DNA of 56,912 bases from a virus: positions 1 to 56,912 of IMG/VR virus record IMGVR_UViG_3300030117_007306, one strand, 5' to 3'. Under the pieces are notes generated by a model, which did no database searches, had not been told where the DNA came from, and saw nothing but the letters and a program-made list of their open reading frames with translations. The position numbers were made by a program, and so were the translations under genes. Of the stretch, positions 15,566-23,720 are shown one piece after another. How positions within the stretch are numbered: position 1 is the first letter of the stretch; each line of letters starts with the position of its first letter.

Positions 15566-16052
15566 TTAATTCTCTAGCTGGTACGTTATAGCAATCTGCT
15601 CTGAAATAAAAACTCCTATTGCGAGGAGACTCTGGGTCGTAATCGCCCTTTTTATAAAAGTTAGCCTTTTGGTAAAACTCGGACTTATCTATTTTGCCAA
15701 GATACCAAGCATAACTCAAATCCTTCATTACGCTAACGAAGGCATACTCATCGCAGTCTTGATTAGGGTTGAAATCTGCTACTGTGCAGTTGTAGTTTAA
15801 CTGAGGAGCTACAGTTCTTTCCTTAGTTTTTACATCGACAGTGAAATGACCAGAACAGGGATTATGATATACTAAATCGTAATCGTAGGTATCTTTTATT
15901 TCGCCGTCCAAGACGTGTTTGACAACCTCTTCGCCGATGTAGGCCACTAAGGCCCCCTCTCCTTTTCTGATAGAATTATTGAGTAAGGGTAGCTTGTCAG
16001 CCCTTTCCTGCGCTCTGTTAATTAATTGCTCTGATAATTTAAATCTTTTCAT
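15558..16052 (-). CDS. PD-(D/E)XK-like nuclease candidate
   Basis: 164 residues from the ATG at 16052, preferred over an upstream in-frame ATG at 16094 because it overlaps the stop of the PHP gene by only 14 nt and starts MKRFKLSEQLINRA. The sequence has a plausible PD-(D/E)XK core: GEE near 40, then YDYDLV and FTVDVKTKER (D-x9-like acidic plus VK). A restriction-like or Holliday-junction-type nuclease acting in replication or recombination is suggested by fold pattern and neighbours only. Confidence 0.5.
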   Translation of the reverse strand: MKRFKLSEQLINRAQERADKLPLLNNSIRKGEGALVAYIGEEVVKHVLDGEIKDTYDYDLVYHNPCSGHFTVDVKTKERTVAPQLNYNCTVADFNPNQDCDEYAFVSVMKDLSYAWYLGKIDKSEFYQKANFYKKGDYDPESPRNRSFYFRADCYNVPARELNG

Positions 16053-16815
16053 ACCAGCTTTCAAAACTAAATTCATTTGAACACATATGGTCAAAGTTAG
16101 GTTTAGCTAAAGTCCTCTTCGCTCTGCCGGGCGCAGAGTCAGAAATGCATCTAAATGTAAGGTAAGCAGGAAAATCCTTTTTGTTTTTATAGTAAACACT
16201 ATGAACTTCTTGGGTTTCATATTGATCCTTACAATAATTTAAAACATGCTTTCTTAAAGATTGGTCAAAAGGTAAATCGTTCGATTCTAAGAAAAACAAA
16301 GGAGAAAAATTATGGAAATCTGGAATAATATTACCCATCGCCAATTTGTTTTTATGTATAAATGAATCATAAAAAGGAACAACGAAAGTTAAATCATTAT
16401 CGTCCCAATACTCCCATAAAGAATCATAGTCTATCCTCGGGGCATAGTAAAAACCATCTGTAGACGCTTTCGACGAAATTTTTAATAACCTCTCATAACC
16501 CTTTTTATTTTTGCAAAATATGACACATTTAGATTCGTGCGAAGAATAATCTTTCTGTTTGTACGTCATATCTTCACAAACAGTTAATCTAAGACCGAAC
16601 CTCAAATCTATACCAGCCTCCAAAGCATTACTGTACGCCTCCAAGAAACCAGTCATACTATCCTCCACTAAATAGAGATGATCTAACTTAGCCTCAGAGC
16701 AAATATCTATTATTGAATCCGGACCAACACCATCAGAAGAACCCAATGCTTCTAAAGTAAGTATTGATTTACCTATGCTGTAATGTGACTTAAATAAAGG
16801 TAAAGCCCCGTTCAT
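16039..16815 (-). CDS. Separate PHP domain of DNA polymerase III alpha
   Basis: 258 residues. It resembles the N-terminal PHP domain of DnaE from its first strand (LPLFKSHYSIGKSILTLEAL) to its last conserved block (AKPNFDHMCSNEFSFESW, which in DnaE leads into the polymerase core). The usual first metal motif HxH is lost (position held by FKSH), so it is probably a structural, not catalytic, PHP domain. Two genes and the AT-hook gene separate it from the core, so the replicative polymerase must assemble from two chains. A CMAGAA-class promoter lies 6 nt before the ATG, making this mRNA leaderless. Confidence 0.8.
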   Translation of the reverse strand: MNGALPLFKSHYSIGKSILTLEALGSSDGVGPDSIIDICSEAKLDHLYLVEDSMTGFLEAYSNALEAGIDLRFGLRLTVCEDMTYKQKDYSSHESKCVIFCKNKKGYERLLKISSKASTDGFYYAPRIDYDSLWEYWDDNDLTFVVPFYDSFIHKNKLAMGNIIPDFHNFSPLFFLESNDLPFDQSLRKHVLNYCKDQYETQEVHSVYYKNKKDFPAYLTFRCISDSAPGRAKRTLAKPNFDHMCSNEFSFESWYEKI

Positions 16816-16821
16816 CTCCGC

Positions 16822-16850
16822 ATTATACTGAACTTCTTGTGCCTTGTCAA
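16822..16850 (-). promoter_or_regulatory. Leaderless promoter of the polymerase PHP operon, CMAGAA class
   Basis: Leftward TTGACA (16850..16845), spacer with CAAGAA at promoter positions 12-17, TATAAT (16827..16822), 6 nt to the ATG. Best overall match to both the sigma70 and the CMAGAA consensus in this window. Confidence 0.85.
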
Positions 16851-17827
16851 GAAAAAATATCTATGTACTCGCCGCTCCCTGCGTGTCTAGGGCAGCCATC
16901 ATACTTTTGCTTTTCTATCTTCTGGCCTTTTATTTTAATTTTTTCCAACTCAACTTTTTTGAAGCTAGAAGATACCTCTTTGCCATCCTTGTCTATTAAA
17001 GAGAAATAGTCATAGCCATCAATATAAGGGCAACGCCACTTTCCCACTTTGCATAACCAAGAATTTTTCTTATTGTCGGCAGCGTAATTTGAACAAGCGT
17101 CTTCTTCTGTGAAATTGTTTATCTTAAAAAAAGCATAAGATAAGTAATATTCAAATCCTTTTAACTGTTCTTCGGTAAATTCCAACTGTTGAACTGGGCT
17201 TCTAGGAAATCTTAAAAATAAAAATTCTGCCGTAGGCTTAAAACCCGGCCAATGTTTTTTAGCGGCCAAGGTATAGGTCATGGCTTGAACATTTGAGTGC
17301 AGTTCTTCGCCTCTAAATTTATATTTACTACTTTTATAATCTACAATTTTTATTTTTTTACCACGTTTATAAGCTATAGGTTTATCGATGAATCCTCTTA
17401 TTTTATACTCAGGATTTTTTGATTCTAGTAAAAACTCAAACTCTGGATTATCTACTTTGCCTCCCCGCCCAAAGAAATCATATTTTAATCCGACCATAAT
17501 CATATCCCACACTAACTCTGTATTTTCTTCGTTAGTCATAGGCAGATCGGAGGACTTCTCCATCTGTCGCAAATGCTTCATAACTAGTCTAACGATAGCG
17601 GGGCTTCCGTCTATCGTGTTTGCTTTTATGATTTTATCGTAGTGCTTCTTATGCTTCTTCTTGACGAGCATCTCAAATACTAAATGACACACAGTGCCTC
17701 GCTGTGCGCCCTCATTTTGCTTCTGCGGCAGTTTTAGTATATAGTTGCACCAATACGACCAAGAACACGTTTCGAGCGTTTTTAGCCTTGATGCTGATAA
17801 AATTTTTTCTTTTAATTTTTCTGCCAT
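16847..17827 (-). CDS. RecB/Cas4-like PD-(D/E)XK nuclease
   Basis: 326 residues. PDDEXK_1-type pattern: SASRLKTLETCSWSYWC at the start, His in GTVCHLVFE near 48, Asp in GFIDKP near 148, IVDYKSSK near 162 with the catalytic D and K, and QAMTYTLAA near 181. Cysteines at 21, 259, 266 and 312 could form an iron-sulphur cluster as in Cas4 and AddB, though spacing is unusual. Likely a 5'-end or recombination exonuclease of the replication module. It overlaps the primase end by 16 nt. Confidence 0.75.
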   Translation of the reverse strand: MAEKLKEKILSASRLKTLETCSWSYWCNYILKLPQKQNEGAQRGTVCHLVFEMLVKKKHKKHYDKIIKANTIDGSPAIVRLVMKHLRQMEKSSDLPMTNEENTELVWDMIMVGLKYDFFGRGGKVDNPEFEFLLESKNPEYKIRGFIDKPIAYKRGKKIKIVDYKSSKYKFRGEELHSNVQAMTYTLAAKKHWPGFKPTAEFLFLRFPRSPVQQLEFTEEQLKGFEYYLSYAFFKINNFTEEDACSNYAADNKKNSWLCKVGKWRCPYIDGYDYFSLIDKDGKEVSSSFKKVELEKIKIKGQKIEKQKYDGCPRHAGSGEYIDIFS

Positions 17828-18699
17828 TCTAAAATTTCTTTTTTATCCATGCATCCGAAGTCATTTTTACAAGGTAGTTTAATTCTAACAACGCCTTCAT
17901 CGAAATGCTTATTCAGAGTTTGACTTAACTTAACGGCAGCGTCATTGCCCGCTCCTTTATAGCCGTCATTATTTAAAGCTATAATAATTTCGTCAGGGTC
18001 TAAACTTACGATAGTAGATAAAAGCTGACGACTTGCGTGAAGTCCAAACATAACGATAGTGTTTTTTATTCCAGCTTCCCACAAAGCTAACATGTCGCCT
18101 ATGCTCTCAATTAAAATTATCTGTCTAGTATCTTTTACTATATTATAGTTTATTTGAAGCGGATATCTCCAAACTGATTTAGGCCCTAAGTGCTTCCACT
18201 TTAGAGGGCTCTTCCCTGTGACATCTCTGCCGGTAACGCCTATTAAAGTTTTAGATGAGTTGAAAATGGGAAAAATGTACCTGTCTTTAAAAGGGCCCTC
18301 TGTGCGAACACCACCTTCAAAAACAGATAAAGTATTTGAACTTATCCCTCTGTTGTTCCAGTAAGTAAAATCTGTGACTAAATGCAAAAGCATTTCTTTT
18401 GGCAAAGCTTTGACATGTTCTATCTTGGAGGTTTTTCTAGGAGATCTTTCAAATTTATATTTATTAACAATAACTGCTCTAGCTTCCTCAATATTAGACA
18501 AGCCTAGAGTCAACCGAACAAGCTCCTCAAAAGGGCCAGCTTTGTTTTCTTTAAAATCAGTCCACCACCCAGTATCTTTATATACCCTCAAAACAGAACT
18601 GTTATTTGAGTCTCTGTAAAGAGGAGTCATTCTAAACTCTCTCCCGTGGTCTTGAATTTTATAACCCAAGTCTAAAAGTACGTCTCTTACGTCTGCCAT
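17812..18699 (-). CDS. DNA primase (TOPRIM, DnaG-like)
   Basis: 295 residues. The C-terminal half has the TOPRIM fold: LIESIGDMLALWEAG with Glu198, and IIALNNDGYKGAGNDAA with Asp245. The N-terminal 60 residues (MTPLYRDSN...GWWTDFKENKAGPFEELV) align with the DnaG-type zinc-binding domain but carry no Cys, so zinc has been lost, as in some phage and PLP-like primases. It follows DnaB helicase by 3 nt, so the two are a co-translated primosome. Confidence 0.8.
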   Translation of the reverse strand: MADVRDVLLDLGYKIQDHGREFRMTPLYRDSNNSSVLRVYKDTGWWTDFKENKAGPFEELVRLTLGLSNIEEARAVIVNKYKFERSPRKTSKIEHVKALPKEMLLHLVTDFTYWNNRGISSNTLSVFEGGVRTEGPFKDRYIFPIFNSSKTLIGVTGRDVTGKSPLKWKHLGPKSVWRYPLQINYNIVKDTRQIILIESIGDMLALWEAGIKNTIVMFGLHASRQLLSTIVSLDPDEIIIALNNDGYKGAGNDAAVKLSQTLNKHFDEGVVRIKLPCKNDFGCMDKKEILEWQKN

Positions 18700-18702
18700 G
18701 AA

Positions 18703-20223
18703 CTATATTTCAACATCGCTGTCGCCAGCAATTCTTTGTTCTCCTACTCCAAATCTTTGAACAATATCATCAACTACGTTCTGCAAAGAGCCTCGACTTT
18801 GAACTGAGAAATTATCGACTTCAAAATTAAGATAGTTTTGAACCCACTCTTCTCTATGTACTTCAGTTTGATTGTGCTCTTCTATAACTGGTCTACGTAT
18901 AAGGTCTTGATGCCCTGCCGCATCGCGGCCTTGATATCTAGTTTTTATAGGTAAAAGTTTATGAGTACCAAATTGTGGGCCATCCATAGCTATTTCGTCA
19001 GCAGTTTTTCTTCTGAATATAGCAACAAAACTTGCAAACCATTGCAATCTGTCAGACAAAGATATAGCAGAGCTGTCATCAACTAAAGTTCTACTATTTC
19101 TATTATGACTTTCTCCAGACCTATTCATCTGCATAGCTGTTATAATTGGCGCAGAAAGTTCTTCAGCGATTCTTTTAAGTTTATCTATTTTATCTCCAAT
19201 GGCTTGATGCTCGGCCCAATTTCTATCGACCTTTTCTCCGGTTAACTTAACGTAATCATAAGCGATAACACATTTATTTCCCCTGCCTACATATTTCATA
19301 TGCCAACGCCGAATAATAGAACAAACTTCATCGATTGTTTTATTTCGTACATGGTAATGAAAATACTCTTTGTTGTCAAATCTACCTTTGTTTTCTTTTT
19401 GGTACTCTCTGACTTTTTCGTACATGGATTTGTTTTTTCTCCAGTTGCCGCTTTCTAAATACCAAAGAGGCACACCGGTTTGAGCCGCAGCCATACGATT
19501 TCTTATTTCTTTAGTAGACATCTCAGTGTCTAAAACTAAAGCGGGAACACCATTTAGTACAGAAGTGTTAAGGCATACATCATTTATAAAAGTCGTTTTA
19601 CCTTGAGCTGGCCTAGAAACTATAGCATAAATATTACCTTCTCTCAAACCTCCAAAAAGTCTATTGAATTCTGGATAAGGAGTGCGAAGACCATTTTCGT
19701 CAATTGGGTTTTCTCCTGCTTTTTCTATATCGTCAAAGAAATCTTCGAAAATATTAACTGGCTCATCATCTAATTCATAACTGGAAACTTTATCAGAATA
19801 TAAAGAGTCTGATTTAGAAATTATTTCATTAATAGTATCATTGCCACACTCGCTCACGTATTGCTGAATTTCTTCAGTAGTGTCTCGTATATCTCTCCTT
19901 ATTCTATACTTAATTAAAGAGGTGGCGTACTTTACTATTGCATTTTTTTTAGGAGCGTTGAGAGTTATAGCATCAAGATATTCATGTATACTTATTTCAT
20001 CTTTTGCAGTTATACCTATATTTATAATTCTTTCAGAGACAATAACTTTATCTACATGTTCTCCTGCGATATAAAGGTTTCTTATAACAGAATATATTGA
20101 TTGATGGACTTCGTTAAAGAAATCCCCGACGCTAAGAAAAGCGTCTAATTCTGCTACTACATCTGGATTTTTGAGAAGTCCGCCCAAAACGTACTTCTCC
20201 ATCTTAATGCTGTATAGTGACAT
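18703..20223 (-). CDS. dnaB: DnaB-like replicative helicase
   Basis: 506 residues, normal for DnaB. N-terminal helical domain (EKYVLGGLLKNPDVV, residues 9-110), linker helix, then the RecA-like motor with Walker A SRPAQGKTTF at 203-212, LVLDTEMS as the H1a-type motif near 231 and a late ITAMQMNRSG near 367. Sits between the tubulin-like GTPase and primase with gaps of 3 nt on each side, so it is part of one operon (21778 to 16847). Confidence 0.9.
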   Translation of the reverse strand: MSLYSIKMEKYVLGGLLKNPDVVAELDAFLSVGDFFNEVHQSIYSVIRNLYIAGEHVDKVIVSERIINIGITAKDEISIHEYLDAITLNAPKKNAIVKYATSLIKYRIRRDIRDTTEEIQQYVSECGNDTINEIISKSDSLYSDKVSSYELDDEPVNIFEDFFDDIEKAGENPIDENGLRTPYPEFNRLFGGLREGNIYAIVSRPAQGKTTFINDVCLNTSVLNGVPALVLDTEMSTKEIRNRMAAAQTGVPLWYLESGNWRKNKSMYEKVREYQKENKGRFDNKEYFHYHVRNKTIDEVCSIIRRWHMKYVGRGNKCVIAYDYVKLTGEKVDRNWAEHQAIGDKIDKLKRIAEELSAPIITAMQMNRSGESHNRNSRTLVDDSSAISLSDRLQWFASFVAIFRRKTADEIAMDGPQFGTHKLLPIKTRYQGRDAAGHQDLIRRPVIEEHNQTEVHREEWVQNYLNFEVDNFSVQSRGSLQNVVDDIVQRFGVGEQRIAGDSDVEI

Positions 20224-20226
20224 CTA

Positions 20227-21498
20227 CTATTTATATTTCCTGTCTACTTCAAAGAAGTAATCGAACAGGTTTTCGGGAGCCTGTAATCCTCCGATAGCTG
20301 TGTAAACAGCTAACCCCTGCTTTGCTCCTGTATAAATGCCGCGATGGACAGTAGAGCCTCCTCCCATCATACGGCTAAGCTGTTCAAAGCCGTGTTCTAA
20401 ACTAGACTGAGGGATATTGTCAAGAGAATTTTTATCTCCGATAATGACGCAAGCTGCGACATCACCAGTAGAAGCATCAACTCCCGCTAAGATATTTTTC
20501 CTAAGATTATCTCTGACGGCATAAGAGATTCCCGTCTCTGTAGTGTCTTTGATCGGCGTAGCGCCAAACATAATTATTCCAGAGGAAAAGATTGTATCTA
20601 AGTCCGCTTTATCGAAAGTTGTATAGGCTGATTCCTTTGCGGATATCTTATTGAACAAGTGGAAGATAGAACAGATACTATTATTAGCCGTACTCCAAAA
20701 CTGATTGACACTTAGTTTAGGATAAAGTTGTTTTATTTTTTCGTTATCCAAGATAATCAGAGGAGATAGCACTCCTGCTTTTTGAGCATCAATTACTTTG
20801 CTGATAGTCTTTTTCGAATTGTCTTGGACTTTAATTCCCTCCGCTCTTGTCGGTAACGCTAAAACACATCCAACTTTTGCATCAGTATCTTTAGTCTCCT
20901 TTCCTAGAGACTGATTTAGATCGTGACATATATCAATAACTCGAGCTGCTCCTCCAGCACCAGTCCCCCCGCCAGCGCCAGCGCAAACTAAAACTCTTTC
21001 GTAGCTTGTCCCAAAAGTCCTTTTTAGAAAGTCAAGGATGTCTTCATATCTAGTACGAAATACCTCGTCTGCCGCATCTGGATTCTTTCCAGCGCCTCCG
21101 TCACCAATTAAAAGTTTGTTCTCTTCTGGTATGTTTATTAAAGAGAGGTCTTGTTTTGCTGTGTTGATAACACCAACTCTACGATACCCCAAATTCCAAA
21201 AAGACTCAGCTAGTCTCGAACCACCTTGGCCTACTCCTACAATAGCGAAGTTAAAAGCGGCGTCTTCAAAAATGTCTTTAACGCTATCCTCAATAGGCTC
21301 ATCATCTGGCAAGGGTATATCTGGTAAATCAATACCTAAATCATCCACGCCTAAAGCTTCTACTGGAGCAGGGACTTCCGGCTCTAATGGCGCAGAGTCT
21401 GGAGCTTCTCCCGCCGTCAAAGAAGCAGGCGGTTCCAACCCCGGTAAAGGAGTTTCTTTTTCTTTTGGATAATAATCTGAAATATTTGTATCACTCAT
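20227..21498 (-). CDS. Tubulin/FtsZ-superfamily GTPase
   Basis: 423 residues. After a 78-residue Pro/acid-rich, probably disordered N-terminus come GVGQGGSRLAESFW (88-101), the GTP signature AGAGGGTGAGG (173-183), and a T7-loop-like FDKADLDTIF whose acids would trigger GTP hydrolysis in the next subunit. This is closer to FtsZ/CetZ in motif spelling than to PhuZ. Phage tubulins position replicating DNA or phage nuclei; this one is encoded directly upstream of helicase and primase, which fits a role in moving or organising replication. The function is inference. Confidence 0.85.
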   Translation of the reverse strand: MSDTNISDYYPKEKETPLPGLEPPASLTAGEAPDSAPLEPEVPAPVEALGVDDLGIDLPDIPLPDDEPIEDSVKDIFEDAAFNFAIVGVGQGGSRLAESFWNLGYRRVGVINTAKQDLSLINIPEENKLLIGDGGAGKNPDAADEVFRTRYEDILDFLKRTFGTSYERVLVCAGAGGGTGAGGAARVIDICHDLNQSLGKETKDTDAKVGCVLALPTRAEGIKVQDNSKKTISKVIDAQKAGVLSPLIILDNEKIKQLYPKLSVNQFWSTANNSICSIFHLFNKISAKESAYTTFDKADLDTIFSSGIIMFGATPIKDTTETGISYAVRDNLRKNILAGVDASTGDVAACVIIGDKNSLDNIPQSSLEHGFEQLSRMMGGGSTVHRGIYTGAKQGLAVYTAIGGLQAPENLFDYFFEVDRKYK

Positions 21499-21778
21499 CT
21501 TGGTATTCTCCGTAACCTTCTTCGTCTTCTCTATTGCCTTCTATTCTGGAAGTGATATTGTCTAAAAAACTTTCTTTAGAAATTTCCTCCATAGCTTCAG
21601 ACCAGTTTTTAATAAAGTATTGAAGAGACATGGCATTTAAATCATCAGATATCTGTGCATGTACCTGTGGTTTTGCCTTTTCGTCAAAACTGAATAATAC
21701 GTATCCCCCGTAGGACATCTCGCTAATGTTATCCAGTACCTTTTGAGGCATACTGCCATACTGTACTTCTTTGCTCAT
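21491..21778 (-). CDS. Unknown protein, first gene of the tubulin-helicase operon
   Basis: 95 residues from the second of two adjacent ATGs. An open frame reaches 21814, but that extension is the promoter itself. Translation MSKEVQYGSMPQKVLDNISEM, then a strand-rich middle and acidic Glu/Asp/Gly tail. No family seen. It overlaps the tubulin-like ATG by 8 nt, so the two proteins may be made in proportion and may interact, for example as an adaptor. Confidence 0.6.
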   Translation of the reverse strand: MSKEVQYGSMPQKVLDNISEMSYGGYVLFSFDEKAKPQVHAQISDDLNAMSLQYFIKNWSEAMEEISKESFLDNITSRIEGNREDEEGYGEYQDE

Positions 21779-21782
21779 CATA

Positions 21783-21811
21783 ATATTATTACACTTTCTA
21801 TTAAATGTCAA
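21783..21811 (-). promoter_or_regulatory. Promoter of the tubulin-helicase-primase operon, leaderless
   Basis: Leftward TTGACA (21811..21806), 17-nt spacer containing AGAA shifted by one base from the CMAGAA register, TAATAT (21788..21783). The ATGs begin 1 and 4 nt further on, so the transcript must be leaderless or start inside the gene. Confidence 0.6.
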
Positions 21812-22217
21812 CACCGAAAGTATCGAAAATATAAGCTCTGCTCAAATTTTCAATGTCTTTTGTCTCTATCTCCAGAACTTTGAACTCGTTCATTTCCAGC
21901 CAGTTTATTTTTTTCATATCTCTTTTTATGGAAGCCAAATATTTATCCCTTGACCCTCCATGGAAAAATTTATTGTATTCATTATGCTGCTCTCCTTGTA
22001 CTTCTACCGCTATCTTACGAGTGAAGTTTATCATGTCGACTTTCATCCTAGTTCCGAATACGGGGAACTCCTCGTAGCAAATATGATTCTGCCAATACTC
22101 TCTGAAGAAGTCTTTGACTTTGAACTGTATCTTTGATCTGCATGGCTTCTCCCAGTCTATTTTATATTTAGTGACATTCTTGCTGATAAGCCTGCCGTTG
22201 ATATTAAAAAGTCTCAT
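21801..22217 (-). CDS. PD-(D/E)XK endonuclease-like protein
   Basis: 138 residues. The centre gives EEFPVFGTRMKVDMINFTRK then IAVEVQGEQH, matching the D-x-n-E-x-Q/K core of Vsr/DUF559-like nucleases, followed by RDKYLASIKRDMKKINWLEMNEFKVLEIE, the helix-strand pattern of that family (given in pieces). It follows recA and could process recombination intermediates. Hairpin element copy 6 fills the whole gap between recA and this gene and ends 2 nt before its ATG. Confidence 0.65.
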   Translation of the reverse strand: MRLFNINGRLISKNVTKYKIDWEKPCRSKIQFKVKDFFREYWQNHICYEEFPVFGTRMKVDMINFTRKIAVEVQGEQHNEYNKFFHGGSRDKYLASIKRDMKKINWLEMNEFKVLEIETKDIENLSRAYIFDTFGVDI

Positions 22218-22219
22218 CA

Positions 22220-22270
22220 GTTTAGTGATAGGGTGAAATACTTTTGAAGTATTGATAATTTGAACTAAAC
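22220..22270 (-). repeat. Hairpin element copy 6
   Basis: Leftward sense: outer arm GTTTAG (its TAG is the recA stop codon), strand TTCAAATTATC, perfect hairpin AATACTT-CAA-AAGTATT, strand TCACCCTATCA, outer arm CTAAAC. Ends 2 nt before the next ATG. Confidence 0.9.
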
Positions 22271-23356
22271 TAAAGTTAGAGTATCTTTTAACTTGGCAAA
22301 AAGGTATTTAGTAAGTTCCGGATTCTCTTCGAGGCAAGCGGTGAACGCGTCCTCGCCTTGAATCTTTTCGGGAATCTCAAGATTATTTTCCTTTAGCTCA
22401 TCGATCAGCTTTTTATTGATCTTGACCCAAGACCCCGCTTTTTCAACAAAGCCCCACTTTACTAAAGAATCGAATATCTCATACTCAATCCATACGCTTT
22501 TACCACCAGTTCTACCGTACCTAATCGGATATCTTATTTCGGCGCCGGTAGTTTCATTAGGAGTTTTCTTAAAAATAATTTTGCACCAATGACCGTCAGG
22601 ATTTCCATCCTTAGAGTTCTTGGATGTTATTTGGTCGTTCTTGTGACGCTTTTGGAACTCAAAAATCCAATCAGAAAAGTGCAGAAGCGCATTACCACCT
22701 GTCGCGTTTGTAAGTTTTGGGTCGCCTTTGTCGTAAGGATTAACACTTACCGTGCTTCTGACTTGAGAGATCATAAAACAAATATGACCCCTTGTGCTGA
22801 TCGGTAAAGCCATACGCTTTAAAAAATTAGAACTTAAAACCGCCCCTCCTGCTACCTTAGTAGCCTCTGCATAGGAACGGTCGATGTCTCCAGAAGGAAT
22901 CAAAGAGTCCATCGAATCTATGATAAAAAAGTATTTTCTCTCAGTAGGATTATCTTTAATTAAATCTGTAATAAATCCAATAACGGTTTCAAAGATATTA
23001 GATTTAAACACAAACCATTTATCCTCAGAAGTGTCTACTCCAGACCTATCTATCATGTCTTGAGAAAGTCTGCCTTCTGACTTGACGTAAATAACCATAG
23101 AGTTATCTACTGATTTCTGAAAGTTTTTTGCGAAAGCTAAAGAGCAAGATGTCTTGCCTCCTTCAGAAATACCGCTGGCACGAATGATTGACGGCCTCAA
23201 GCCTCCCGCCATAGCAATATCCAACAACAAGCTCCCGCTAGAAACAGTATAGTTAGCTTCTGTCTCGAAATTGTAGTGTTCGTGTTTGTGGTCTTGTAGG
23301 AACTGCTTTATTTGTCCTACTGGGTCTAGTCTATCAGTTTTCTTCTTCGCTGCCAT
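22265..23356 (-). CDS. recA: RecA/UvsX-like recombinase
   Basis: 363 residues. Walker A GISEGGKTS at 62-70, SEGRLSQDMIDR as the ATP-cap-like region, Walker B YFFIIDSMDSL near 142, and loop-2-like region (PKLTNATGGNALLHFSD near 215). Length and motif order fit a bacterial-type RecA in a phage version closer to UvsX in divergence. It provides strand exchange for repair and recombination-dependent replication. The gene overlaps the end of the upstream basic protein by 23 nt, and its stop codon lies in hairpin element copy 6. Confidence 0.85.
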   Translation of the reverse strand: MAAKKKTDRLDPVGQIKQFLQDHKHEHYNFETEANYTVSSGSLLLDIAMAGGLRPSIIRASGISEGGKTSCSLAFAKNFQKSVDNSMVIYVKSEGRLSQDMIDRSGVDTSEDKWFVFKSNIFETVIGFITDLIKDNPTERKYFFIIDSMDSLIPSGDIDRSYAEATKVAGGAVLSSNFLKRMALPISTRGHICFMISQVRSTVSVNPYDKGDPKLTNATGGNALLHFSDWIFEFQKRHKNDQITSKNSKDGNPDGHWCKIIFKKTPNETTGAEIRYPIRYGRTGGKSVWIEYEIFDSLVKWGFVEKAGSWVKINKKLIDELKENNLEIPEKIQGEDAFTACLEENPELTKYLFAKLKDTLTLV

Positions 23357-23720
23357 TTTCGTTCTCTCTTAAAAAATCAAATAGTTTTTTGGCTTTCGGT
23401 TTAACCTTTTTAGCCCGACCGTATTTCCGGTCGTCGATATTATGCCTGACTTTTGGTTTAATGTCAAGCTTGTAAGTGTTCCAAGCTTTAATTAAATATT
23501 CTTTGCCGACAGGAGTCAAAAACCAGAGCAAAGACTCCATTTTGTCGTACGGAATTGGCGCTCTAACCCAAAATTTCTTGTCTGGGAACTTAGCTAAAAG
23601 TTTTTTTGCTGTAGAAATTTCTCTTTTTGTAGCTTCTCTATCAGACCAAATTGGCTTAGAATTTTTTATGTATTTCTCAATTATGTATTGATGAATTGTT
23701 AGCTTCTTTTTCTTTGCCAT
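23334..23720 (-). CDS. Small basic unknown protein
   Basis: 128 residues, rich in Lys at both ends (MAKKKKLTIHQYIIEKYIKN and KYGRAKKVKPKAKK), with a middle that looks like a winged-helix (TKREISTAKKLLAKFPDKKFW). I do not recognise a family; DNA binding is plausible from charge. It overlaps gmd upstream (22 nt) and recA downstream (23 nt), which ties the carbohydrate island to the recombination operon. Confidence 0.55.
   Translation of the reverse strand: MAKKKKLTIHQYIIEKYIKNSKPIWSDREATKREISTAKKLLAKFPDKKFWVRAPIPYDKMESLLWFLTPVGKEYLIKAWNTYKLDIKPKVRHNIDDRKYGRAKKVKPKAKKLFDFLRENENGSEEEN

Noticed and set aside
21782-21814. N-terminal extension of the gene before the tubulin-like protein
   Set aside because: The extension begins with TTGACA and is a promoter; the start is placed at the ATG downstream.
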